Positions 36,045-44,171 of a stretch of DNA of 64,000 bases are shown here, piece by piece. Within the stretch, counting starts at the first letter, position 1; each line of letters begins with the position of its first letter. The stretch is from Syntrophaceticus sp050949745 (GTDB taxonomy: Bacteria; Bacillota; DSM-12270; Thermacetogeniales; Thermacetogeniaceae): contig JBMNGF010000001.1 of the NCBI GenBank assembly GCA_050949745.1, forward strand, positions 135,422 to 199,421, in the 5' to 3' direction. The notes beneath the pieces are model-generated. The model searched no databases and had not been told where the DNA came from. It was given only the letters and a program-made list of their open reading frames with translations. The position numbers and the translations under genes are program-made.

Positions 36045-36842
36045 TTATGCGAATTTACCTGCCCGATAAGCGTTCAGGTAGTTCACACAGTAGCTGTCAC
36101 GCCCCACTAAGGTCTCGGCGATAATGATATTAGCCATCATCTGCTTATCCAGGGGGTCGATAATTAAGCCATCCAGGCCGCGACTAATAGCCAATACAGC
36201 AAAGTTTTGATTTACTTGTTTACGCAACGGCAGCCCATAGGAAATGTTGGACAGGCCGCAGACAGTGTGTACTCCTTCAAATTTTGTCATTATCGCGCCA
36301 ACAGCATCTAAAAATTCAATACCGAAGCTATCCTTTGTGGATACCGGCTGTACCAGTGGATCTACGTAAATGTTGTCCAGTGGAACATTGTTCTGTACAA
36401 GGCCATTGATCAACTTATCTGCAATAGCTAGGCGTTCATCTGTGGTTTCCGGCATAGCTGTATCATCCATACAGAGTGCCACCACTTTGAGATCTGTTCC
36501 AGCAACAATAGGCATAATGGCATCATAACGATCTTTTTCCATAGAGATAGAGTTGATCATAGCCACTCCCTTGTGAACAGCCAGAGCCTGCTCAATAGCC
36601 TTGGGATCAGGGCTGTCAATACAACAAGGAGCATTGTCGGTGCATTCCTGCACATTTTTAACAAGCCATTCCAGATAATCAGCTTCTTTGCCTACAAAGA
36701 TGCCTGCATTAACATCTATAAAATCTGCTCCGGCTTCCTTCTGGTCGACAGCCACTTTCTGAATTGCGGCTGCATCCTGTGCCTTGATAGCCTCACCAAT
36801 CGCTTTTCTGCTTGCATTGATCAATTCTCCAACAACCAGCAT
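36045..36842 (-). CDS. MtgA-like methylcorrinoid:tetrahydrofolate methyltransferase
   Basis: A 265-residue pterin-binding TIM-barrel protein of the MtrH/AcsE group (VVGELINASRKAIGEAI, DQKEAGADFIDVNAG, CIDSPDPKAIEQAL, INSISMEKDRYDAIMPIV, VDPLVQPVSTKDSFGIEFLDAV). The family moves a methyl group from a methylated corrinoid protein to tetrahydrofolate, as MtgA does in betaine demethylation. ATG 36842 is preceded by AAAGGAG; an upstream in-frame ATG (36875) lacks one. It follows the hydantoinase-like gene and feeds the Wood-Ljungdahl methyl branch, whose genes are not in the window. Confidence 0.88.
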   Translation of the reverse strand: MLVVGELINASRKAIGEAIKAQDAAAIQKVAVDQKEAGADFIDVNAGIFVGKEADYLEWLVKNVQECTDNAPCCIDSPDPKAIEQALAVHKGVAMINSISMEKDRYDAIMPIVAGTDLKVVALCMDDTAMPETTDERLAIADKLINGLVQNNVPLDNIYVDPLVQPVSTKDSFGIEFLDAVGAIMTKFEGVHTVCGLSNISYGLPLRKQVNQNFAVLAISRGLDGLIIDPLDKQMMANIIIAETLVGRDSYCVNYLNAYRAGKFA

Positions 36843-36949
36843 CTTTAAATCACTCCTTTGGAAAATATTCCTCATTTAGTACCTGCTGCACTTTCACTGG
36901 AAAGCCGCTAACCCCTGAGTTGGAAGTCGAAACCGCTGCAAACTTATTC

Positions 36950-36974
36950 AATCACCCAAAGCCTCCCTGTGATT
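36950..36974. repeat. variable-arm hairpin AATCAC/GTGATT
   Basis: A short inverted repeat with a CCTCCC-containing loop, three nt from the stop codon of the downstream-ending gene, like the hairpin at 28895. Confidence 0.6.
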
Positions 36975-36976
36975 GG

Positions 36977-38986
36977 TCACCCGGTAAGGTCCACAAAAAA
37001 CTTTTCTTTCTCTTTTGCCCTATCCCATTCCGGACGCCCTACAGCGGTAATTTCAATCCTCGATTCGATATAAACATCACGCTCATCCAACATACTGGCA
37101 TTAGCATACACATCCTCATGATTAACAACCAACTCAAACTCTTTTGCTCCGGCATTGCGTGCCGCCTGTGCTGCACGCTTTTTGGCTTCTTCCAAAGCGT
37201 AGGTTACAGCTTCATTCAGATCTTCAAAATACTTGCGCTCCCAGGAAGAGTGCATAAAGTAAGTGCCATCTTTTTCTCCTGGCTTGATCAATACCTTCAC
37301 AGTCTCCATGATCTTGCCTGTCGCAGCTCCAACTCCATTGGCCACCTCAGCGTGTTCTGGAATTATTAACTCAGTATGCAATTTCTCAGCCACTTTGGGC
37401 AGCCAGGCCTCTACCGGAGCTCCGATTCCTATAATAGGCATGTTAAGTTTATATGAGCAGTCGAACTCCTGGCCTGCACTTGGTGATAAGGCTTTTTCTA
37501 TAAAGTACATAACATTGGGCTCATCTTTCAGCCATATGTTTTGGCCTTCACAGCTTACCAGACTCTGCAGACAGGTCAAGCATAGCTCGTTTTCGATCTT
37601 TTCTATGGCCAGCTCAAGGAATTCACTGCGGCTTTTTCCAAAGCGATGGGCTAGAATATCAACCCCTTTTTCCGCAGCTTCCCTGTTCCACTTAGTATAA
37701 AGCCCTTTAGCATGCAAAATGTCAGTAGGGGTGACAGATATCCTGGCGATAACACCTAAATTGACCAAACGCCGCAGATCGAGCAGATTAGGATCGATCT
37801 GTAGATATTGGGTCAAGTAGTAGAAACTGTGGGGCCTATCCTGCAGGATCTCTATTATTTTTTCTTCTAGATCGCTGAATTTCTCAGTATTAGCAGGCTG
37901 CTTAAGGAACATAAAGCAGTCTGTAGCCTGAGCAAACATGAGGTTGTAACTTTTATCAAAATTAACGTTCAGTTCATCGATAAGATGGGGATATTGATGG
38001 GCAATAACCGACAAGGGCCAGGCCCTCTGGGGGCCTACCTGAATTTCCCGGTCCTCGTCTAACTGTATATAACTGTCTCCTCCCATCCCATAGGTATAGA
38101 TCTGTGCCGCCTGAACCCGTGTCAGCCAGCCGCCGACAGTGGCGCCTTCCTGATTGATCTTTGGCACCCCATCTTTCAAAATGGCGATATCTGTAGTGGT
38201 TCCTCCCATATCAAAGACAAGGGCATCTGGTGTATCGGTGAGGAATGTCCCACCAATGATACTGGAGGCAGGCCCGGAAAGGATGGTCTCAATGGGTTTT
38301 TCGCGAGCCATTTTCTCGCTCATCATACAACCATCACCTTTGACCACCATAATAGGGGCCTCAATACTGTTTTCTTTGAGCACCTTTTCCACAGATTCAA
38401 GCAGATCAGTTATGATGGGAATTAACTGGGCATTAAGCGCTGCAGTAACAGTTCTCTCTTTGAATCCCAGTGCAGTAGTAAGCTGGTGTGCACATACCAC
38501 AGGAAGTTCTACTATTTCATGAACCATATCCCTTACAACAAGCTCATGTTCGGGGTTTCTGATACTTAAGTATCCCGATATGGCAACAGCATCCACTTTC
38601 CCTTTGAATTCCTCAATGGCCTGACGTGTTGCATCGATGTCAAGTTCTGCCCGAGGATGGCCTTTAATGTCATGACCTCCTGGAAGAACTGAGAAATGTT
38701 TGACCGGTAAACTGCCAATTGGCTCATGGCCAAGCATCAGGAGGCCAACCTCACATCCACGCCCTTCCACAATAGCGTTTGTTGCCAATGTAGTTGACAG
38801 GGATACTGCACTGATGTCCTCATAGTTATTAAAGTTCAAATTGTTGATGCAATTGCGAATACCGATGGATAGATCCTCACGGGTTGTTAGAGCTTTAGCT
38901 TTCTTGACAATTTGTTTATTTTCAAGCTCTACAATCACACCATCTGTATATGTTCCACCGGTATCGATCCCCAACACCAGTGACAT
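36977..38986 (-). CDS. hydantoinase/oxoprolinase-family ASKHA ATPase
   Basis: A 669-residue HyuA-type protein. The ASKHA ATPase features are the phosphate-1 loop LVLGIDTGGTYTDGVIVE (start), phosphate-2 ALVFDMGGTTTDIAIL (about 265-280) and the adenosine-type AEVANGVGAATG near residue 560. The gene lies between MttB and MtgA homologues, and no HyuB partner is present. Family members hydrolyse hydantoins or 5-oxoproline with ATP. Here an alternative is ATP-dependent reductive activation of the corrinoid protein, a task done by a different ASKHA protein (RamA) elsewhere; it lacks RamA-type ferredoxin cysteines at its N-terminus. Role unproven. Confidence 0.8.
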   Translation of the reverse strand: MSLVLGIDTGGTYTDGVIVELENKQIVKKAKALTTREDLSIGIRNCINNLNFNNYEDISAVSLSTTLATNAIVEGRGCEVGLLMLGHEPIGSLPVKHFSVLPGGHDIKGHPRAELDIDATRQAIEEFKGKVDAVAISGYLSIRNPEHELVVRDMVHEIVELPVVCAHQLTTALGFKERTVTAALNAQLIPIITDLLESVEKVLKENSIEAPIMVVKGDGCMMSEKMAREKPIETILSGPASSIIGGTFLTDTPDALVFDMGGTTTDIAILKDGVPKINQEGATVGGWLTRVQAAQIYTYGMGGDSYIQLDEDREIQVGPQRAWPLSVIAHQYPHLIDELNVNFDKSYNLMFAQATDCFMFLKQPANTEKFSDLEEKIIEILQDRPHSFYYLTQYLQIDPNLLDLRRLVNLGVIARISVTPTDILHAKGLYTKWNREAAEKGVDILAHRFGKSRSEFLELAIEKIENELCLTCLQSLVSCEGQNIWLKDEPNVMYFIEKALSPSAGQEFDCSYKLNMPIIGIGAPVEAWLPKVAEKLHTELIIPEHAEVANGVGAATGKIMETVKVLIKPGEKDGTYFMHSSWERKYFEDLNEAVTYALEEAKKRAAQAARNAGAKEFELVVNHEDVYANASMLDERDVYIESRIEITAVGRPEWDRAKEKEKFFVDLTG

Positions 38987-39062
38987 TTCTCTCCCTCCAG
39001 CCTTAAAAATTCACAATTAGGCGGCTGCCAGCATTGAAGCAGGCAGCCGTCCCCAATAACTT

Positions 39063-40526
39063 CTAGTCTTCGCCAGGCATATGGCCTACAGCATTTTCGA
39101 CAATATCTCTGATCTGTGCAGCAATATCTTTTGGCAGCGGGTCAGGCTCATGGTGATTGATGATGTCCCGCACCTTCTCATTGGCCACCTGAGTCAATGT
39201 CTTGCTGCCCGCCTTCTCCCAAATTTCACGAGCGGCACGGTTGACCAGTCTCGGCACAAAATTATCTTCAATATGTTCTGCGGTGTGTTCCTCATTACCG
39301 AATCTGCCGCCAGGGCCGACATTTTCGATTACATCTAATGCCAGGCTTTCCTCATCAACACGGATCCCATTGGTTAACCTTCTGGCCATGCCCAATATTT
39401 CGTCGGCGATAACCACCAGATCCAGATTAGAGGTAGCACCCTGTTCTGCATAACCGATATCATGGTTCAAGTTGGCACCTGCCATATTTGTCATGGCAAT
39501 GGAGATGGCAGCCTCGATCCCAGCCTGCTCATCAATAATACAGGAATCTGTACAGCCGGCAGTACCGAACATAGGAATCTCCAAATAGTGGGCTACATCT
39601 GCCAGTGCAGCCAAGAGCAGTGAAAGCTCAGGTGCTCCATAGGAAAATACTGTTGTCGCCATATCCAGAATCGTGTAAACACCACCCATGATAAAGGGGG
39701 CACCTTCACGAGTGCACTGGCTGAGCACCAAGCCGCTCAGACTCTCAGTCAATCCCTGTACCATAACCCCTGCCAAAGTTGCCGGCGCAGTTCCACCAGC
39801 CATAATACAAGGGGTATAAATTGTGGGCAGGTCCTTCTTCGCACCCATCACCAGTTTTTGTGCAGCTTCACGGCAGTGCACACCTGGGGAAATGGGTTCT
39901 GCATAAAGGCAGATAAATGGGTTCCTGCGCAGTTCTTCCTCGCCGCCGGCAACGATCTCCGCCATCTTGATGCAGTCTGCTTGACCATACTCATCAACAC
40001 AAACAGTAATGATCGGCTTATCTGTATTCAAAACCTGCTGTTCAAACTCATGCCTGTCTGAAATCAACAGAGGTACATCCTGAACAATTCCCAAAGACAT
40101 TGCATAATCGATGTTCGGCAGGGCATCAAGCAGCTTTGTCGCCCAACCCACCGACTGCCTTGTGGCACGATGTCTCTCCCCAGTAAAAGGGTTCCTGGTA
40201 AATGGTGTACATGGGCCAGAACCGAAGTAAGAGTTATGGCCTTCTACAAACAGCTCTCTGGCTCCTGTTCGGCTGTTGCAAAGCACAATATGCTTCTGAC
40301 AGGTCTTTAATGCCTGCTCAAATATATGTGCCGGCACTCTAACTCTTTCGCCATCAACCCAACAGCCAGCCTTTTTCAGTATCTCCAGGGATTCCTTATC
40401 ATGGAAGTTGGTTCCTGTACGCCACATGGCTTCCTCAGCAGCCAACACCAATTCTTTACACTGGTCAGGGGTTAATACATTCATCTTTGTGCTTTGATTA
40501 GCTTTTATATTAGATCTTACCAACAC
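39063..40526 (-). CDS. MttB-family (non-pyrrolysine) methyltransferase 1
   Basis: A member of the trimethylamine methyltransferase superfamily, about 487 residues, with no in-frame amber codon, so of the MtgB/MtpB/MtcB type acting on betaines. Typical segments: LEILKKAGCWVDGERVRVP, NSYFGSGPCTPFTRNPFTGERHRAT, MFGTAGCTDSCIIDEQAGIEAAISIAM, GYAEQGATSNLDLVVIADEILG. The gene overlaps the corrinoid gene upstream. Start is among GTG/TTG codons at 40532-40523; GTG 40526 has AAAGGAG at best spacing and gives an RSN-containing N-terminus like the second MttB. Confidence 0.88.
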   Translation of the reverse strand: MLVRSNIKANQSTKMNVLTPDQCKELVLAAEEAMWRTGTNFHDKESLEILKKAGCWVDGERVRVPAHIFEQALKTCQKHIVLCNSRTGARELFVEGHNSYFGSGPCTPFTRNPFTGERHRATRQSVGWATKLLDALPNIDYAMSLGIVQDVPLLISDRHEFEQQVLNTDKPIITVCVDEYGQADCIKMAEIVAGGEEELRRNPFICLYAEPISPGVHCREAAQKLVMGAKKDLPTIYTPCIMAGGTAPATLAGVMVQGLTESLSGLVLSQCTREGAPFIMGGVYTILDMATTVFSYGAPELSLLLAALADVAHYLEIPMFGTAGCTDSCIIDEQAGIEAAISIAMTNMAGANLNHDIGYAEQGATSNLDLVVIADEILGMARRLTNGIRVDEESLALDVIENVGPGGRFGNEEHTAEHIEDNFVPRLVNRAAREIWEKAGSKTLTQVANEKVRDIINHHEPDPLPKDIAAQIRDIVENAVGHMPGED

Positions 40527-41188
40527 CAACACTCCTTTCTACCCTGTCCAAGATTAGCTTAAGAGCGAATCTACAGAGTTCTACAGTTGAAGCTGCATCT
40601 GGAGCATATCCATCAGCGCCAACTTCATCAGCGAAATCCTGGGAAATAGGTGCACCGCCGACGATAGCCTTTACATGTTCCTGGCCTTCTTCTTTCATCA
40701 GTTCGATAGTGTCCTTCATATGCAGCATTGTGGTAGTAAGCAGTGCAGACATCCCCATAATATCTGGCTGATGTTCTTTAATAGCGTTCACAAAATCTTC
40801 AGGAGATTTGTCAATTCCTATATCGATAATTTTAAAGCCACTGCTCTCCAGCATAATTCCTACCAGGTTTTTACCAATATCATGCAGGTCACCTTTAACT
40901 GTGCCTAACAATACCTTGCCTGCTGTAGGCATATCACCTTCTGCTATCAAGCGGCTTGACCAAATCGATCCCTTGCTTCATGGCCTTAGCAGCCACCATC
41001 ACTTCCGGAACAAACATTTCATTGTTCTTGAAACGAACACCGACAACATTCATCCCAGCAATCAAGCCATTGTTAATGATATCTAGAGGAGCAACTTCCC
41101 CATCATCAATAATGGCCTGAGTTAACTCCTTTGTTTTTCCTACATTACCTTTAATTACGCAATTAGCAAGATCCTCTAAAGTTGCCAT
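40510..41188 (-). pseudogene. corrinoid protein (MtgC-like), split by frameshift at domain boundary
   Basis: The gene is in two frames. The helical cap domain (41188-40934, 84 aa, MATLEDLANCVIKGN...) ends ...DLVKPL then DSRR-stop. The B12 domain (from about 40950 to 40510) continues as IAEGDMPTAGKVLLGTVKGDLHDIGKN with the cobalt-ligand His. One extra base near 40948 (CTTGATA) breaks the normal KPLIAEGD. The second frame could start at TTG 40950, but there is no ribosome site. Either a sequence error, a real mutation, or an unusual split protein. It lies between the two MttB genes that it should serve. Confidence 0.85.
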
Positions 41189-41211
41189 AGTCTTAGCACT
41201 CCTTTCTGTTA

Positions 41212-42690
41212 TTAAAGAGATTTTTCTGCTTTTTCTATGATTGCCTTTACTTCTGCCAGCACATCTTCTGGAAGTTTCTCGCTCTGATGGGTCTGAAGAA
41301 TACTCTGTGTTTTTTCCTTAGCCCGCTGGCCTAAAGATTTACAACCGGCTTCTGTCCAGTCCTTAATGCGGTCCCTGTTCATCAGAGTCGGCCACCAAAA
41401 TTCGGTACGGAAATATTTCAGAGTATGCTCTTCACCTAGATAGTTGCCGCCAGGCTCTACAGCATCGATAACACCACGTGCTGTCCTTTCTTCATTAACC
41501 TCTATGCCCTGGATAATCTTCCTTGTCATACCAACGATTTCGTCACCGATAGTCAGCATATCTAATGAGCCTGTCAGCCCGTATTCCAACTGTCCACAGC
41601 CGTGAATTAAATTGGTGCCACTTAAACCCTGATGCAGCATAGAGAATGCCTCTTCTAAACCCATTTGGGCATCACTGATCTTACTTTCACTGGCACCAGC
41701 AAAACCGAAGCTGGGAACCCGGAGGAAACGAAGGACATTACCCATACCTGTTCCAACCAAACTTACTTCCGGAGCGCCCCAGGGAAGCACACCATTCTCT
41801 TGATCATCAATAGTAAACACGCCACCAGCAAAAACAGGTGTTCCCTGACGAATCAACTGGCTGAGCAGAATCCCCACCAATACATCAGCTAGAGCAACAA
41901 CGATTGCCCCTGCAGGGGAAGCCGGAGCGGTGTCACCTAAAATCAGCTTTGTGTTGTAAATAAAGGGTACTCTGTTTTTTGCTGCAAGGATGACCTTGGC
42001 CAATGTCTGATCAGAATGGACAAGTGTTCCTTCAGAATCTATGAGGAAAGCAAAAAACGGATTTTTCTGAAATTCCTTTAAACTTCCGGCGACAGCAGAA
42101 CCCATATCAAGAATCGCCTGTCCCTGTTTGACATCTTGTATGGGCTGAATGATTGGCTTTGTTGTATTGGTCAGCAGTGCTTCAAATACATGGAGATCTG
42201 CTGTAGCGGAATTAACATCTGTCGGATACCCATTACTGAGAGCGAAGTCGATGTTGTTTAATGCATCACATACAATACCAGTATTGGCAACATCTGACTT
42301 TACCGGCTCTCTTCTTTCACCTGTCAGTGGGTCAAGTATAAAAGCATTGCCCTGGCCTGGTCCATAATAAGAGTTTGTGGTTTCCACCCTCAAAGCCCGC
42401 TTACCATTACGGTCACATAAGGTTACCCTGGAAGGAGCAGTTTTTACAGCCCACTCAGTCAATGCAGATGGGATTCGGACTCTTGTACCATCCACCCAGC
42501 AGCCGGCTTCTGCAAAGAGATCCTGAGCCTCTTTGTTGAGAATATCTGCCCCTGTCCGTTCCAGTACCTCTAGAGCAGTCATCAAGATCTCTTCACACTG
42601 ATCATCACTAAGCATTTCCCAGCTTATGGTCTGATTCACTTCGAAATCTGAGCGGGTGTAATTACTTCTTGTTGTACACATAGGATTCAC
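41212..42690 (-). CDS. MttB-family (non-pyrrolysine) methyltransferase 2
   Basis: A 492-residue MttB superfamily enzyme, first gene of the betaine-type operon, without in-frame amber codon. Typical parts: AGCWVDGTRVRIPSALTEWAVKTAPSRV, NSYYGPGQGNAFILDPLTGERREP, SFGFAGASESKISDAQMGLEEAFSM, GQLEYGLTGSLDMLTIGDEIVGMTRK. It differs enough from MttB 1 to suggest a different quaternary amine. GTG 42690 has AGGAG 8-9 nt upstream. A sigma-54-type promoter is seen about 330 nt upstream (43035-43020). It demethylates its substrate onto the corrinoid protein encoded next. Confidence 0.9.
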   Translation of the reverse strand: MNPMCTTRSNYTRSDFEVNQTISWEMLSDDQCEEILMTALEVLERTGADILNKEAQDLFAEAGCWVDGTRVRIPSALTEWAVKTAPSRVTLCDRNGKRALRVETTNSYYGPGQGNAFILDPLTGERREPVKSDVANTGIVCDALNNIDFALSNGYPTDVNSATADLHVFEALLTNTTKPIIQPIQDVKQGQAILDMGSAVAGSLKEFQKNPFFAFLIDSEGTLVHSDQTLAKVILAAKNRVPFIYNTKLILGDTAPASPAGAIVVALADVLVGILLSQLIRQGTPVFAGGVFTIDDQENGVLPWGAPEVSLVGTGMGNVLRFLRVPSFGFAGASESKISDAQMGLEEAFSMLHQGLSGTNLIHGCGQLEYGLTGSLDMLTIGDEIVGMTRKIIQGIEVNEERTARGVIDAVEPGGNYLGEEHTLKYFRTEFWWPTLMNRDRIKDWTEAGCKSLGQRAKEKTQSILQTHQSEKLPEDVLAEVKAIIEKAEKSL

Positions 42691-43019
42691 AATTCTTCTC
42701 TCCTTTCTACCCTGAAAAAATTAGCCTTAAAACGAATTGCTGATGTCTACTATCAAAGATACAGACTAAAGATAATCCATCTGTACCCACCTACCCCTAT
42801 CGTTGTTGTTATTCAAGATACAAAAAGAGGCAAATTGGCAGCCCAAAGCACCTATTCTGGCCATCATATTGCTTTTCTAGGCCTGCATATAGATTCCACC
42901 TCCTGATAGAATGAATGAGTTTTACCAATTCGTCTGAAAAAGAGGTTCGTAGGTAACAGGTGATGCAATAACATGAATTCTTAGATGAAATGTTAATTGC
43001 CTTGCTGCAGATTAATTAA

Positions 43020-43035
43020 AGCAATTTTTATGCCA
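43020..43035 (-). promoter_or_regulatory. sigma-54 promoter for MttB operon
   Basis: Minus strand reads TGGCAT-AAAAA-TTGCT, one mismatch from consensus and nearly the same as the BCCT promoter. Confidence 0.7.
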
Positions 43036-43121
43036 ACACACCGACTCTCAGGATATATACTAAAAACCTGTTAAGCGGCTGCTATAAAAGCTTACTGATT
43101 ATTAGGTAGTGCAAAATGATA

Positions 43122-43137
43122 TGGCAGTCAGCTGCCA
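43122..43137. promoter_or_regulatory. palindrome TGGCAGTCAGCTGCCA, candidate activator site
   Basis: Perfect 6-bp arms around TCAG, about 70-100 nt upstream of both divergent sigma-54 promoters; additional TGGCAG copies follow at 43138 and 43145. Confidence 0.55.
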
Positions 43138-43207
43138 TGGCAGTTGGCAGGTGGTAATTTGCACATAAATAATGGCAAAAAGGGCGCCATGATTTACGCT
43201 GGAATCA

Positions 43208-43223
43208 TGGCACCCTTTTTGCA
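43208..43223 (+). promoter_or_regulatory. sigma-54 promoter for EamA transporter
   Basis: TGGCAC-CCTTT-TTGCA is a perfect match to TGGCAC-N5-TTGCW. The predicted start site would give a leader of about 33 nt containing the TAGGAGG ribosome site. The sequence also forms half of an inverted repeat that could look like a terminator. Confidence 0.75.
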
Positions 43224-43265
43224 TTTAATATATATTGAACACTTTCTGCATAGGAGGCACTATAA

Positions 43266-44171
43266 TTGTCTAAAAAATTGATCGGATACTTATTTATAGC
43301 CATTGCAGCCTGCCTCTGGGGTTCATTCAGTGTGGTGGCCAAAGTGTTCTTTAATGAGGCCTATTTTGACCCTTTACAGATCACACAACTAAGAACATTC
43401 AGCTCAGGTGCGGCACTTTTTTTAATTATATTGATAGTGAACAGAAAAGCCTTAAAGATCGATATCAAATCCTTCGGTACATATTTATTATTAGGTTTTA
43501 CAATCCTCCATGTGCAGTTGTCCCTATATGTAGCCATCAGCCTAACAGATGTTTCCATACCCAGTTTCCTTCAATATTTAGCACCGGCTATGATTTTTGC
43601 TTATTCTGTTGCCTTCCATCACGAGGCTATCAAATTAAGGGAACTTCTTATATTAACTTTAGCGATAACCGGTATGATCTTTCTTATCGTTTCCAGCATC
43701 CAGCATAACCTTAGTATGCTAGGGGTCATTGCAGGCCTCTGGACAGCTGTTGCACTATCCATTTATACAATCTACAGCAAGGGTGTGGTAAAAAAGTACA
43801 ACCCCTGGACAGCCTTGGCCTATGGATTGCTGTCTATTTCTCTGTTATCGTTTCTGTTCTCTCCACCCTCTCCAGAGATATTTGACGGCTTTCCGTACAG
43901 TATTCCCCTCTTTCTTTTTTATGTCTGTTTCTTCTCCATGATCATACCCTATGGCTTATGGCTGCTGGGCCTGCGTTTTGTTAAACCGCACCAAGCAAGC
44001 ATTACCTCTACACTGGAACCTGTATCAGCTATACTGTTATCTGGTTTATTGTTACTGGAAAGCATCACAGCAACAAAATTGATCGGGTGCCTGTTGATCA
44101 TAAGTTCTGTTTGTCTGCTGGCTTATCAAAACCTGCACAATGATAAACCCCAAAAGGATGAGTTACAATGA
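43266..44171 (+). CDS. EamA/DMT-family transporter
   Basis: A 301-residue drug/metabolite transporter with ten predicted membrane helices and two EamA repeats (LFIAIAACLWGSFSVVAKVFF; then LGVIAGLWTAVALSIYTIYSKGVVKKY and TSTLEPVSAILLSGLLLLESIT). TTG 43266 is the start, with TAGGAGG 9 nt upstream. It has its own perfect sigma-54 promoter, so it probably exports or imports a compound of the same pathway (for example a demethylated amine). It converges on the activator gene, overlapping its stop by 9 nt. Confidence 0.88.
   Translation: MSKKLIGYLFIAIAACLWGSFSVVAKVFFNEAYFDPLQITQLRTFSSGAALFLIILIVNRKALKIDIKSFGTYLLLGFTILHVQLSLYVAISLTDVSIPSFLQYLAPAMIFAYSVAFHHEAIKLRELLILTLAITGMIFLIVSSIQHNLSMLGVIAGLWTAVALSIYTIYSKGVVKKYNPWTALAYGLLSISLLSFLFSPPSPEIFDGFPYSIPLFLFYVCFFSMIIPYGLWLLGLRFVKPHQASITSTLEPVSAILLSGLLLLESITATKLIGCLLIISSVCLLAYQNLHNDKPQKDELQ

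Larger units (their letters stand above)
42691..43265. promoter_or_regulatory. divergent control region, MttB operon / EamA gene
   Basis: 575 nt with two sigma-54-type promoters pointing outward, a shared palindrome TGGCAG-TCAG-CTGCCA and a long inverted repeat (about 43172-43223). The MttB transcript would have a leader of about 320 nt. It includes an isolated strong ribosome site followed by ATG-CAG-GCC-TAG (42888-42877). No cobalamin riboswitch signature was found. Confidence 0.6.

Noticed and set aside
40934..40950. Programmed +1 frameshift (prfB-like) in the corrinoid gene
   Set aside because: The CTTGA context lacks the upstream Shine-Dalgarno-like spacer and in-frame UGA needed; treated as mutation or error.
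39063..42690. Pyrrolysine-dependent trimethylamine methyltransferases
   Set aside because: Both MttB genes are open without an internal amber codon, so they belong to the non-pyrrolysine group.
42691..43019. Cobalamin riboswitch in the MttB leader
   Set aside because: I could not find the B12-box or the conserved core; leader length alone is not evidence.
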